Shown piece by piece: positions 53,829 to 64,000 of a DNA stretch of 64,000 nucleotides. The translations under genes were made by a program, and so were the position numbers. The stretch covers positions 55,577,120 through 55,641,119 of the forward strand of contig JAOANR010000004.1 of assembly GCA_030278955.1 (NCBI GenBank), written 5' to 3'. How positions within the stretch are numbered: position 1 is the first letter of the stretch; the number at the start of each line of letters is the position of its first letter. This stretch comes from Hygrophila difformis (lineage: Eukaryota; Streptophyta; Magnoliopsida; Lamiales; Acanthaceae). Under the pieces are notes generated by a model. The model was not told the origin of the DNA. It did not search any database and saw only the letters and a program-made list of their open reading frames with translations.

Positions 53829-56800
53829 GGAAGTATATCCTTGGAAAATGAACAATCTGAAAAGATTCGAAACGAGCTCTTTCATGTGTCAGCATCAGAA
53901 GGTGGAGTTGTTGGAGCCAAAATGTGGAGGAAAAGGAGAAAGTGTGAGAAATCAAATTGCAATGGAGGATCAGTATTGTCCAGGAGAGGAAGGAGACACC
54001 GTGCATTGATGAAAATAACAGCCAAAATGTGGAGGAAAAGGGGAAAGTGTGAGAAATCAAAGTGCAATGAAGGATCAGTATTGTCCAGGAGAGGAAGGAA
54101 ACACCGTGCATTGATTAAAATAACAGAAGATATGGATTCTTGTTCAGCTCCTGTGATGAAAATAACAGAAGGCAATGTTAAACAACAGAAGTCGAACAAC
54201 AGAAGGCAAACTTGTTCTTCAGAGACGATCTTTTTGGAGGATAGCAGATCTCTATTGGATTGCCAGTTGCAGCTTCAACAACCGACGATAAACAGATGCT
54301 TGAGGTCTGAATCACATCAAGGGAAGGCAGACCAACCCAGTAAAATCAATGACAGCATATGTTCCATCTGTCACTATGGATGCGAATTAACCCTCTGTGT
54401 TCGATGTCCATCCGCATTTCATACCCACTGCCTTGGCTTAGAGGTGTGTGCATTGATCACTTTTATGTTAGAATTATCTTTGTCTTCTTTCTGGCATTTC
54501 CTCAGGGAAATAAATGTTGATTGCTGGATTTTATATTTTTTTGGTTATAAAAGGATAAAGTAGAATTATCTCTTATAATTGTTTTAATGGCTGTACAGGG
54601 AGTTCCAGAGGGTGATTGGTTCTGCCCCTCATGCTGTTGCCAGATTTGTGGGCAGGGAAGTTTAGATATCATATATGGACAATTTTCAGAGTCATTTTCT
54701 CTCGTTTGTGGCCAGTGTGAGCAGCGATGTAAGTTACTGATGTGGCTTGGTCTATTTCTTTTGCACTCGTGAGCTTAGAATAGAAACACAGTTCTAAACC
54801 AAATGCTGTAACTTGCTGATTTCATGTAGATCATGTTGAATGCCTAAGAGATAAAAGAATTGCCAGAGTAGATTGTTGTCTTGAAGGACATTGGTTCTGC
54901 CAAGATTCATGCAAGCAGGTAATATATCCTATTACATGGAACTCTCAGATTACTGTGGCATTTTCCTGAAGTATACGAAATTCTATAGTGCCTCCTCATT
55001 GGTGCTTATTATTATTTAATTTTTTTTTTGTAAATTACTCAAGCCTTTTCAGTGTTGAAGTGAAATCGCATAATATTTAGTTGCCTTCATAGTTCATACA
55101 AAGTTAAGCATGTGAGAAAAATGAATAATAATAATAATAAAATAAGATACCCACTTTTAGTTAATAAGATGCACACGCACACACACAAATATATATATTT
55201 TAATGATCTATTTGGTTTTGAAGATATATCTTGGACTCCGCATGATACTGTGGAAACCAATATCCGTTGGGACTGAAAATATGACGTGGACTTTGGTGAA
55301 ATATGAGGGCAACACATCCCATGATGAGCATATGATGGAGAATTACAGCAAGCTTAACGTTGCTCTTTCTGTGATGCATGAATGTTTTGAACCTGTGAGA
55401 GAGCCTGATAGCAAGAGGGAGAGGGATCTGGTGGAAGATGTTATCTTTAGTAGATGGTATGATTGAGCTCGTATGTAAATCTTTTATCACCATATGATAT
55501 CGTGCTACCAAGTATCTTCATTCTAGTTTTTTCCTTTTTTTTTTTTTTAAAAACTCTTATTTAGTTGGGATGTTGATTCAGTCAGCTTTTAGTTATAAAA
55601 GTATTCCTAGGCTCAAGTATTATCTATTATAGATTGTACTGGGTGACTGGGAGTCTCACAAGTAAGTAAATTATGGCCATCAGTCAAGTAGAGGGTGAGG
55701 AATTTAGGAGTTAGATGTGATCTATTACTCTTATTCATATGAAAGGAAGCTAAGACTGACCACTGATTAAGTATTCTTCACTATCTACCCTAGTCTCTGC
55801 AGTTTCTCCATTTTTCACTAATTGAATATAAAGTTACTCAAACTGATTGTTTGTGACTTTGTGTATATGGAGAAAAACCAACTTTGACTGGAGGACCCAT
55901 TTTTCTTACAATTTGTACTGGTGCAAGAATCCCTAGTTCTATTGTGTGGGAAGTATCTGCTTGCTTCCATAATTTGTTTGTTGAATGAATATAGCCTTGT
56001 TCAGTTCTGAGACTACCATCTTATCTTCCAGGTCAGAGTTAAAGCGATTAAATTTTCAAGGGTTTTATACAGTAATATTGGAGAAGAATGATGAATTAAT
56101 TTCAGCAGCTAATGTGAGGTATGTTGTGCTTTCAAATTTAATTTTTGCAAATGTGGTAATCTTGAAATTGGAGAAATTTATTCTTATGTCCTATCATTCT
56201 AGGATATTGGGGAAAAAAGTGGCAGAAGTGCCTCTTGTGGCTACACGATTGAAATATCGACGACTTGGGATGTGTCGGGTTCTGGTGAATGAACTGGAAG
56301 AGGTAATATGTGCTGTGAGGATCCTTTTGTTCAAACATACTCCATGAATTTGTTACTTGCCTTTCCTTTGCTTCGTTCCTTGCCGAGTTTTGTTGCATTT
56401 CAACGCCAAGAAATAAATACAGTTAAATGTTTTACATTTTGATGTCATTGTGCTCCTAGTCCCATCTGCTAGCTTGTATGTCATTATGGATTTTTGTTGT
56501 CACTTTACCAAACTTCGGTGGAGAAAGTACTCGGATTAAATATTTCACTTATTGATATCAATGTAGTTTTACTACCATCTAGGGTTGTGACATTCTATTC
56601 ATTGAATTCTTGTATGTCTATAAATTTCTTGTACAAATTTTTTTTTTCTTCAAATTGTTTTAACTGATTGCTTTTTTGATCTTATTTAGTGTCATTAAAA
56701 ATCCTTGGCTAGATATATATACTTCAATTATATACGCTGCAACATAACTTGTTATTAATTGCAAATATATATATATATATATGTACGTATTTAAAGGATA

Positions 56801-57482
56801 TGTTTAGACATGATTTCTAACCAAAAGATTTTTGTTCATTCTTTTACGACGACTTGTTATGAAGGCACTGGGTTATTTGCTAATATGTTTGCCACTTTCA
56901 TTTGCAGAACCTCAAGAAATTAGGAGTGGAGAGACTGGTTTTGCCAGCTTTTCCTAGTTTAGTGAACATCTGGACCACTTCATTTGGATTCTCTCTGATG
57001 AATCAAGCAGAGAGATTAAGTTTTTTGAATAATATCTTTCTAGACTTCCTGGGCACTGTAATTTGCCAGAAAATTTTAACAGGTAATACCTCCTCGGTGT
57101 CTAGGCTATCTACTGGTAGGTTAAACTCTTCAAAGATCTATTAGATGGCATAGTATCTTCTGTTATCTAATAAAATAGATGTATCTTTAATCTTTATACA
57201 GGAACTCAATTGACTAGTTGTGGCCATCCCAGTATCAAGTTAGATGGTAACAACTCAGTTTCTGAAGTTTTTCAAGTAGATCAAGTGGGGGAGATTGAAA
57301 TTTCTGAAGAGCAGGAGAGTGACATTTCTGAAGAGGAGATTGACATTTCTGAACAAGATTTCCCTCATGATCACAGTAAGTGTCTTGAAGATCGAAACGA
57401 TTATGCAAGTTGGCTCTGCATAATGGAAACAGCTCTTCCTGAAGTCTGGAAACACATAATCAATAAGGTGATAATGTTCTGA
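53829..57482 (+). CDS. PHD-finger / GNAT acetyltransferase-like protein (IDM1-like)
   Basis: Eight exons: 53829-54443, 54599-54728, 54830-54918, 55224-55456, 56032-56118, 56203-56302, 56908-57082, 57202-57482. The PHD finger spans exons 1-2 (ICSICHYG, CVRCPSAFHTHC, WFCPSC), followed by a second Cys/His-rich region (CGQCEQR, HVECL, HWFCQDSC). Exons 4-7 form a GNAT domain (YTVILEKNDELISAANVR, ATRLKYRRLGMCRVLVNELE). This is the architecture of Arabidopsis IDM1/ROS4-type histone acetyltransferases, which oppose DNA methylation. Exon 1 begins at a splice acceptor without an obvious own start, and family members are longer at the N-terminus. The real 5' end is therefore missing or lies among the importin exons. 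An acidic SEEE/SEQ tail ends the protein. No internal stop seen. Confidence 0.72.
53916..54125 (+). repeat. 105-bp in-frame coding duplication
   Basis: Two head-to-tail units, 53916-54020 and 54021-54125, each encode 35 residues starting AKMWRKR. They differ at only a few codons. The unit is basic and rich in Arg/Lys. Because 105 is divisible by three, the frame is kept. Confidence 0.92.
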
Positions 57483-57860
57483 AATCAAGTAACCGACAAA
57501 CCTTCAGTGCTTTTCGAGCTTCATTGACTTGATCCGACATGTTCTTATATGTTATTCTTCTCCTCCTCCTCCTCCTCTTCTTTTTTTTTTTTTTTTTTTT
57601 TTTTTCCTGCTTCATCCATTACTTGCCGCCAGGCTTCTGAAGCGGAGGAGATTGAATTTTCTGAAGAGGAGGTGGTTGACATTCCTGAAGAATATTTGCT
57701 TCACCGTCTTGAAGATCTTGCTCAGCTTATTGGAAACAGCTCTTCCTGAAGTTTGGGAACACTGCATCAATAAGGTAATAATGTTCTGAAATCAGGTAAC
57801 GTACAAACCTTCAGTGCTTTTCGACCTTCATTGACTTGATCCGACATGTTCTTATATGTT
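57417..57860 (+). repeat. Tandem copy of the last exon end of the PHD-GNAT gene
   Basis: 57420-57550 (GAAACAGCTCTTCCTGAAGT ... CTTATATGTT) recurs at about 57730-57860. Between them a second acidic exon-like piece (57633-57728; EEIEFSEEEVVDIPEE) lies after a CT-rich microsatellite (57556-57606). Alternative last exons are possible. Confidence 0.75.
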
Positions 57861-58150
57861 TTATTTCTGCTTCATACATTACTTGCTGGCAGGCGTAAGT
57901 CTAATCTTTTAGCAAAAAGGTGCGGATAACTTTCTCCTTCAGTAGAACATCAAGTGCTGAAGCCAATAGATCCGATCCTACTCTTCTTTTTTAGACTTAG
58001 AGTTCAGAGGGGCACATACGAATGGTGATGATTAGGTTATCATGATTGATGCATTATTACTAGCTCTTTGTGGTTTTGGTTTTAGTTTGTTGCTTAGGAT
58101 TTAGGATTTATGTAATGTAGGGAATTCTATTTTTGTCAATTTTGTTTAAT
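57861..58150. other. 3' flank of the PHD-GNAT gene
   Basis: 57895-57965 repeats the sequence seen after the relic at 16110-16190 (AGCAAAAAGGTGCGGATAAC). No gene. Confidence 0.55.
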
Positions 58151-58151
58151 A

Positions 58152-58411
58152 TTTCCTCCAGTCATTTAACTTGTCTTGTTTGATTTTCGTACACAATTCA
58201 ATGCACTTTTTCAACTGTTTTTATCTCAAAATATGTAAAATAAAAAAAATTATGTAAAATATATATTTAAAACTGCATGATTATACAATTTTAACAAGAC
58301 CCAAACTTGATTATTTTTTTCTAATATATACATGTAATAAAATCGAGTCACGGTTGAACAATGATCAGTGTCAAAAAGTCGAACATGACACATTAGTTGG
58401 GACGGAGGGAG
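58152..58411. mobile_element. Stowaway-like MITE, degraded left end
   Basis: The right end GGGACGGAGGGAG is followed by TA. The left end reads TTTCCTCCAGTCATTTAACTT. The interior matches the copy at 43477. Confidence 0.75.
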
Positions 58412-58737
58412 TATATCTTTGCATTCATTGAACTCACAATGACTGAGTTTTATGACAGTGTTTAACTTTCATTGGAGCATGAATAAATATGCTTTGAATG
58501 AACAATGATTTGTTGGTTAAGAATAACTTGGTAAATTAATTATCAAATTATTGTTTTCAAAATGGATCTAGAATATAAGTATATTATTATTCTAAATTGT
58601 CACATGTTTAGTGAGATAATTAAAAAGTATCAATTTTAAAAAATATAAATAATTTTTTTATAGAACCTTAGGATCCCGATCCAATCACAGGATCTTGATC
58701 TTGTAAAAACAAAAACAAATTGATTATATATAGAGTA

Positions 58738-58842
58738 TGTTTGGATGTTAGCATATAACGGATTAGAAGAACATATTCTCTCACAATTCTCTCTCCGAAT
58801 CTACTATCTGCTAGTGGATCTGCTGACTTCTAAACATCCCAT
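58738..58842. mobile_element. Short MITE-like element, copy 2
   Basis: Nearly the same as 16230-16345: GTTTGGATGTTAGCATATA ... TCTCTCCGAATCT ... CTGCTGACTTCTAAACATCC. Its location downstream of the PHD-GNAT gene parallels copy 1. Confidence 0.6.
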
Positions 58843-58849
58843 AGTATCA

Positions 58850-59880
58850 TATCTTAATAACTTTGGTTGTGTAGACTTTAATTTGATTATTGTGGGCAAA
58901 GAAGGCCTATAGGGTGGTATGTTGATTCGGTCAATGGTGCAAATATTTGTATATGGTGTTACGTCTATGGTATTGCAAGTAGGAGATTGAAAGTATGGCA
59001 TAATATTAAAATATATTCGACATGTTATTATATATTTGGAGAAACTAATTATTACTATTAATTGGTTGCGCTATTAAGTTAATTAGTGGGAAGAAAATAA
59101 GGGCCGGTCCAATTAACCTAGGGTCAATCTAAGCACACCTAGCAATTAGCATCCACAACCGTGGAATGTAATTCAATTAATGTGAGATGGTGCAGAATGA
59201 ATTGAATTAAGCATTCAATAGGATGAACTCAATTAAAAGGGAAAAAGTGTCAGAAATGCATCAAAATTCGTAACAATTGGATGAGGATAAATTTTAAATT
59301 CAATAAATTTTCTTTTCTTGGCTTACCCAAAAAAATTCAATAAATTTGTAACTATGGGATGAGGATTTGCACATGCCAAGTTTATGCCTTTTAACCTTAA
59401 ACTTGGGGTTTTAATTTCCACCCGGCATCCTATCTCGCAAAAGAATAATAATTTTGCAACGGATTTATTTCGCATATTTAAAATTAAATTTTATTATAAC
59501 AATGGTTATAAAATTATTTGATATTTTATATATCAAAATAATTGAAATTTGGAAATAGAAATATGTTTTTTTTTTATATAAAATTTGAATATTTTTAAAT
59601 GATTAGATTGTGGGGTCCATAAAAAGGAATTATTAATGGATTGAGGGATGGTAAAAAGCTGATGTGGCAGTGAGAGAATGGTAAAAGTGAGTTATTAATT
59701 GAGGATGTGATGTAGATGCCCTAAGAATAAAATAAAGAGTTGGAGCCAACTCACAAAATTGCTCATATTCATATTCTCACGAAATAGGGCAAATTAGAGA
59801 TAGAGCTCCCACTCAATAGATTTATTGAGTCAACACCCTCAATTGAAGTTTTTAGAGTTAGGGCCATCCAAACTTTTGAA
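58850..59880. other. Intergenic DNA with SINE debris
   Basis: No gene. AATTCAATAAATTT flanks a 22-bp stretch at about 59295-59340, resembling a TSD around a residual SINE tail. Otherwise AT-rich. Confidence 0.45.
59357..59445 (+). mobile_element. Partial SINE, copy 5
   Basis: GGGATGAGGATTTGCACATG then AACTTGGGGTTTTAATTTCC and ACCCGGCATCCTATCTC follow the head of copies 1-2. The B box has decayed and the body is missing. Confidence 0.55.
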
Positions 59881-59889
59881 ACTAATAAT

Positions 59890-60420
59890 TCTAATTACCA
59901 ACTAATTAGAAGTGCGGTAACCAATTATTTCAAAGTGTGGTAATCAATTTATGAGAAGTGTGGTAATTGGAGCATGAGAAGTGCGATAACCAAATATGTC
60001 CATTGAAATAACTTAAAATTCATATTGGGATTAGTATAATAAAAACAAATGGTGCATAACTAGTTATAAGTATGGTAACCAACTGTTGAGAAGTGCCGTA
60101 ACTAAATATTTAGAAGTATGGTAACCAACTACTTAGAAGTGTGGTAACAAAAAACTCAAAAGTTTAGTAACCAACTACTTAAAAATATGGTAACCGAATG
60201 ATGAGAAGTGTGGTAATTGGAGCATAAAAAATTAAAAAGTGTGGTAGCCAATTATGTGGGTTGAAATAACTTAAAAATTGCATTGAGGATTGGAGTAATA
60301 AAAAGAAATGGTAACAAACTAATTAGAAGTGTGGTAACAAACTATTTAGAAATCCGGTAATCAACTACTCAGAAGCGTACTGACTAAATTATGGAAAGTG
60401 TTGTATCTGTGTCTCTAATT
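59890..60420. repeat. Degenerate minisatellite of about 20-bp units
   Basis: More than fifteen variants of AGAAGTGTGGTAACCAACTA follow one another. A longer period is also visible: GAGAAGTGTGGTAATTGGAG recurs at about 59949 and 60204, and GAAATAACTTAAAA(T) at about 60004 and 60264, suggesting a roughly 255-bp higher-order unit. Non-coding. Confidence 0.82.
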
Positions 60421-60719
60421 ACCTAGATTTTCATTTCTTTAATTAGGGGATTAAAGTTTGTGGATTTTTTTTGAGGATCACCCCAAAGTTAAAACTTGTG
60501 AGAGGGCTTAAACTTGTGGAGGGGGTGCAAATTGATGGAAAGATAGGGAGTTGGGGTTGTGTCTAGAATACTACTCCACAGAATATAGTAGAATAAAGGA
60601 AGCCTGGACGTGTTTAAACCTCCACGAGTCTTGTTTAAATAGCATAATGGCTTGTTTAAATTAAGCCCTAGTTTGCTGTTTAGGGGTTGATTACTCTCGC
60701 TTAATTTCTCTAACCTAAA

Positions 60720-60721
<2 letters not shown>

Positions 60722-60760
<39 letters not shown>
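60722..60760. repeat. (AT)n microsatellite
   Basis: An uninterrupted AT dinucleotide run. Confidence 0.95.
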
Positions 60761-60761
<1 letters not shown>

Positions 60762-60782
60762 GTTCCCCTCATTAGCAACTGA

Positions 60783-60967
60783 TCTACCCAAAGCAACTTG
60801 TATGAATTTGTTCGATCGATCACATTGTATGAATTAGTTATTAAGAGTTTATATCAACCGAATTAAGTAGTCCAAATCCAAATTAAATTCTTGTAGTTAG
60901 TATTTAATTAGCAATGATTTTATTGTGTAGTGACCAAACTTAACTGAAACATATTTATTCATTCTAA
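60783..60967. repeat. Duplicated intergenic segment (partner 17467-17680)
   Basis: Nearly identical to 17467-17680 apart from about 30 bp absent here. Together with the PHD-GNAT 3' end and the MITE it shows that a whole block was copied. Confidence 0.85.
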
Positions 60968-61040
60968 AGTGAGAGAGAGGCTTAGTGGTTAAAGTTGTGT
61001 GAGAATTTGTGTTTGAAATTCTAATAACTTTTGACACTGT
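60968..61040 (+). mobile_element. Possible SINE head
   Basis: GAGAGGCTTAGTGGTTAAAG resembles an A box, and TTTGTGTTTGAAATTC a weak B box. No tail or TSD. Tentative. Confidence 0.35.
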
Positions 61041-61111
61041 TTATTATTTAACTTTAATTTAATATTATCGTAATGATTTAATTAGAGAAAAATATTCGAG
61101 TATAGTCTTGC

Positions 61112-61619
61112 TAGCAGGGCCGTCTAATCATTTTCGGTGGCCCTGTTCAAAAAGGAAATTTTAGGCCCCATTATTATATCTAATAAATTAATTACAAATT
61201 TTATTATTATTATTTTTATTTTTTCTATTTTTGCGGTCATATGCTACACACATTACAAAAGGATAAAGGGAACGGATTGCGGGCCAAGTTGGGAACCGAA
61301 TCCCAGTTGAAAATTATAGACTTGACCACCTTTTAAAATGATTTTTAAAAGTTATAATATGTTAACAAAAATTTAAAACATAAAAAAATAGATTAATACT
61401 TCTAGCTACATCATTAACCAAATTCTGGGCCCAAATAATAAAGTTATTTGATGAGAAAGAATTCAGTTTGTTTTAAATTATTTACTAAATTTTAAAGCCA
61501 AAATGGGTACATTTATTTCTTTAAAATACCCTATTAAAACTAAAAAAAAAAAATGGGCCCCAAAAAATTGGGGCCCTGTGCAGAAGGCCTGGAAGCACAG
61601 GTTGATCGCCGGGCATGCT
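61112..61619. mobile_element. hAT-like element nested in a Stowaway-like MITE
   Basis: Starts CAGGGCCGTC and ends GATCGCCGGGCATG, with roughly inverted ends and GGCCC-rich subterminal parts. It is flanked by CTTGCTAG and CTTGTTAG, an 8-bp duplication with one mismatch. The surrounding sequence has Stowaway-like interior words. A minus-strand SINE-like stretch (about 61235-61335) may lie inside. Confidence 0.5.
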
Positions 61620-61838
61620 TGTTAGAATCGTCTAGTCGTTAGAATATATATATTTTATACAATTTTTATTTGTGCCCGTTTTGAATTATTAAGAATTAAA
61701 GAAATAGAAGGAACTTTGTATAGAAAAAGAAAAGTACTTTGCAGAATAGTAAAAGTGATAATTTTTAATGAGATTTAAAAAAAATTAAGATTCTAATTAT
61801 TGATTTAATTTATCTAAAATAAAAGTAACCAAATTTCA

Positions 61839-62089
61839 TGGGACACCTCAATAAAGATGTCTTGTTTGACATGGACACGCAATCCAATACATTTCTTTAA
61901 CGGTTAATATCTCAAAGAAGGTATACTCCGTAAAAAAAATATATATATTACGACTATACGAATTTAACAAGACCGGAACTTTACTATTTTTTCAAATATA
62001 TAATTGTTATAAAATTCAATCAAAAGTGAACAATAATCAGTAAATAAAAAAAAAAAAAAAAAAAAGTGACAAGCAGACGGAGGAGGGAG
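61839..62089. mobile_element. Decayed Stowaway-like MITE
   Basis: The right end GACGGAGGAGGGAG is followed by TA. The left end reads GGACACCTCAATAAAGATG. The interior has the family words CACGCAATCCAATAC and GTTAATATCTCAAA plus a poly-A stretch. Confidence 0.65.
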
Positions 62090-62193
62090 TATATAACACT
62101 ATTATGAGGTCCCCCCTACGTACGTACGCCACTGCATTGTAACCGTTTGCTAAGTTTCTTCAGCGCTTCACTCTTGCAGCTCCCACCATCGCA
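62090..62193 (+). promoter_or_regulatory. Leader region of the separase gene
   Basis: GCTTCACTCTTGCAGCTCCC and CCATCGCAATGGAC before the start closely match 13161-13200 of the relic, which reads GCTTCACTCCTGCACCTCAG then CCATCACAATGGAC. A MITE ends immediately upstream, so the core promoter may partly derive from it. Confidence 0.5.
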
Positions 62194-64000
62194 ATGGACG
62201 ACCAAGTGATAGCTGAGGGCCTCGCTGTGCTTCAGAGCTTAAACACAATTGTGAGGGGTGGATTGAAGGGGAATTTGAGGAAGTCAGAAACTCGATTGGT
62301 TCCTGAATTGATGAATGAGAAGACTGCTGATCGTGATTTTGCAGCGATTATAGTGGAGAGCGTTGTGACATTAGTATCGTGTATTTCCAGGAGGAAGACT
62401 AGAGTGGGCAATGACTACCGGAGGGTGATTTCTTTGGTGAATGAATCCGAATCATGGTTCAAGTAAGCACTGACTTGAGCATATGTGTGATGTATGTAGA
62501 TGTTTTGCTATAATAACGACTTGTGTATAATACTACTCTATTTTTGGTATAGGATCTTGGACGCCAAGGACTTGAAGAAATTTCACGAATTGTTGAAGAC
62601 GCATCTGCATGATACCACTCTATTTTTGGTAAAAGAAATAAAATCTTTTGAGTTGGATTTGATACGCGAGTTCTCTATTTTCACCTTTGAAGAGTACAAG
62701 AAATCATCTGATCATGATCAAATGCACAAGGTGAAGGCCTATCTTGAAACGTCTCCTTATCCTGCTCATTAATCCCTAATTATTGTTCCGCTATTCTTAT
62801 TCTGACTCTAATCTATTATTTGTTCATAGGCAGCACTCGATATTTGTTGTTCCCTATTTTCTCTGAGAGATCAGGTGTCCAGTAGCATCATTCTTGATGT
62901 GTTAACAGTTGTACTGGATTTTATGTCTGCTGAATGCAAGGTAATTTGTCAAGGGGAGCATAAATGGCCTTTTATAACTACACCATCTGGTTTAACAGCA
63001 TTTCACTTTTTTGTGCATTTGGGATTAACCGAACCCAATCAATTGATTTTTCATAGCTGTACCATGAATACTTTGTTAGCCAATAATTGGTATCCATGCT
63101 TCCTTCAAATGTATAAGATCAGTATTTTTGTTCCGTCACTTAATAATGGAAATTGTAACTGTTATCAACCCGGATTTTTGAATTCAATTGCAACTTTTTC
63201 TTTTTGACAGGTCGTAGAGGAAAAAGTAACTTTGGGATTTCTGGAACTTGTATGTTATTGTGCAAATCAATGTCATGGTACTGCTATGAGTTTACGTTTT
63301 CCCCTTGCAGAACTTTTGAATAGATTAGCAGCTTCTCTTCATAAGGTAATTGTTCCTTTTTGAAGTTGTGTGATTCACCTATCTATTATGCCAACACAAA
63401 ACCCATACTTTATCTTGCTATATTTTGAAGAGTTAAATATTTTCTTTATAGGATTTTCAACTCATCAGCTCTATTATGAAGCTATATGTGACTGGATTGT
63501 TGGCAAGTTCATCATGTGATCAGTTGAAAGGGGAAAGAAGAGAAAAATGTGGAAATACTCAATTTGGACCCGACTCTCTAGTTTTACTGGATAACAGGGA
63601 GCAGTTCCAGGAATTGGCTGCTTCTATTCATTTTCTGAATGACAGCATTGATATTGCCAAGGAAGGGATTTCCCTTGCAAAACGGGGTTCACTTTTGCTT
63701 TCTTACTGGAAAGCTCTAGAATATTTGTGCGAGTCACTAGCCAAATGCATAAACTCAGATTGGAAGGCTTTTCTAGAGATTACATCCAACTTGGACGAGT
63801 TAAATGTCATCTATGATGCTCTTAAGCAGTTTTGCAATACTCTTCTCCAATGGCTTAGGTACATCATTTTGCTTTGCCATACATGTGGAACTTCCCGTAG
63901 TTTATTTTCAAGTATCTACGTTTAGCTGCCTTTGTATGATGCCATTTTTAATTTTGTATGTTTAAGTCAAAAAATACATTTATCAATGCAGTACCACTGA
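62194..64000 (+). CDS. ESP: Separase, N-terminal exons (gene continues past the window)
   Basis: Five complete exons are present: 62194-62463, 62553-62730, 62830-62940, 63211-63345, 63452-63858. A sixth starts at 63992. All have GT-AG borders and one continuous frame. The protein begins MDDQVIAEGL and consists of amphipathic helices (LVSCISRRK, LHDTTLFLVKEIKSFELDL, LELVCYCANQC, IDIAKEGISLAKRGS), as in the alpha-solenoid region of plant separases. The assignment rests partly on the leader/ATG match with the 13-kb relic, which carries the separase protease domain. The first Met is in good context. The protease domain lies outside the window. Separase cleaves SCC1/REC8-type cohesin. Another helical protein remains possible. 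Confidence 0.62.

Noticed and set aside
53812..54199. Minus-strand ORFs with an internal repeat
   Set aside because: They are the antisense of the 105-bp coding duplication in the PHD-GNAT gene.

Overview
The window is nuclear DNA of a eudicot-type plant. Genes have GT-AG introns, the plant families CNX6, separase, importin-beta4, PHD-GNAT (IDM1-like) and FAR1-related are present, and there are L1-type LINEs, tRNA-derived SINEs, Stowaway-like MITEs and an endogenous plant pararetrovirus. The species cannot be named from sequence alone. Intergenic DNA is AT-rich and dominated by nested mobile elements. Many genes are broken copies or captured fragments.

Layout. 0.3-6.3 kb: a full-length LINE on the minus strand with two long ORFs and a perfect 13-bp target-site duplication (TSD). 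6.6-7.8 kb: a Mutator-type non-autonomous element (9-bp TSD, about 300-bp inverted arms) with a nested SINE. 8.4-9.5 kb: an ISWI-type gene fragment and a 103-bp tandem duplication whose second copy was hit by a SINE. 9.5-11.8 kb: an apparently intact molybdopterin synthase large-subunit gene (CNX6) with a probable leader intron. 12.5-12.9 kb: an LTR-like fragment with perfect heat-shock elements and a TATA box. 13.1-17.7 kb: a condensed chimeric relic joining the end of a separase gene to the end of a PHD-acetyltransferase gene, matching sequence at 56-62 kb. 17.7-21.4 kb: a gag-only LTR retroelement with GCCGCCAT-rich arrays.

21.8-29.7 kb holds the most striking structure. An essentially complete but mutated caulimovirid (pararetrovirus) genome on the minus strand, with tRNA-Met primer site, ORF1, coat protein, movement protein, PR-RT-RNase H and a terminal ORF, plus a 35S-like promoter with an as-1 element, lies between the inverted arms of a DNA transposon. 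That transposon is bounded by a 9-bp TSD. 30.0-30.4 kb is a MITE with perfect 19-bp inverted repeats. 30.4-37.8 kb is a string of exon-sized pieces from unrelated genes (NUP205-like, golgin, kinase, MraY-like, lipase-like and unknowns), all on the plus strand, as in a gene-capturing transposon.

38-47 kb has a Harbinger-like MITE, a FAR1-related pseudogene (nonsense codon plus frameshift), a KAS I retrocopy and MITEs. 47.2-53.5 kb is an importin-beta4 relic lacking a start codon, its central exons and its C-terminus. 53.8-57.5 kb is a PHD-finger/GNAT gene on the same strand, directly downstream of the importin relic, so a read-through fusion is possible. 58-62 kb is repeats. From 62.2 kb to the window end are the first exons of an intact-looking separase gene, the likely relative of the relic at 13 kb. 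The confident functional genes are CNX6 (molybdenum cofactor), the 5' part of separase (sister-chromatid release) and probably the PHD-GNAT gene (chromatin). Most other coding sequence is mobile or decayed.
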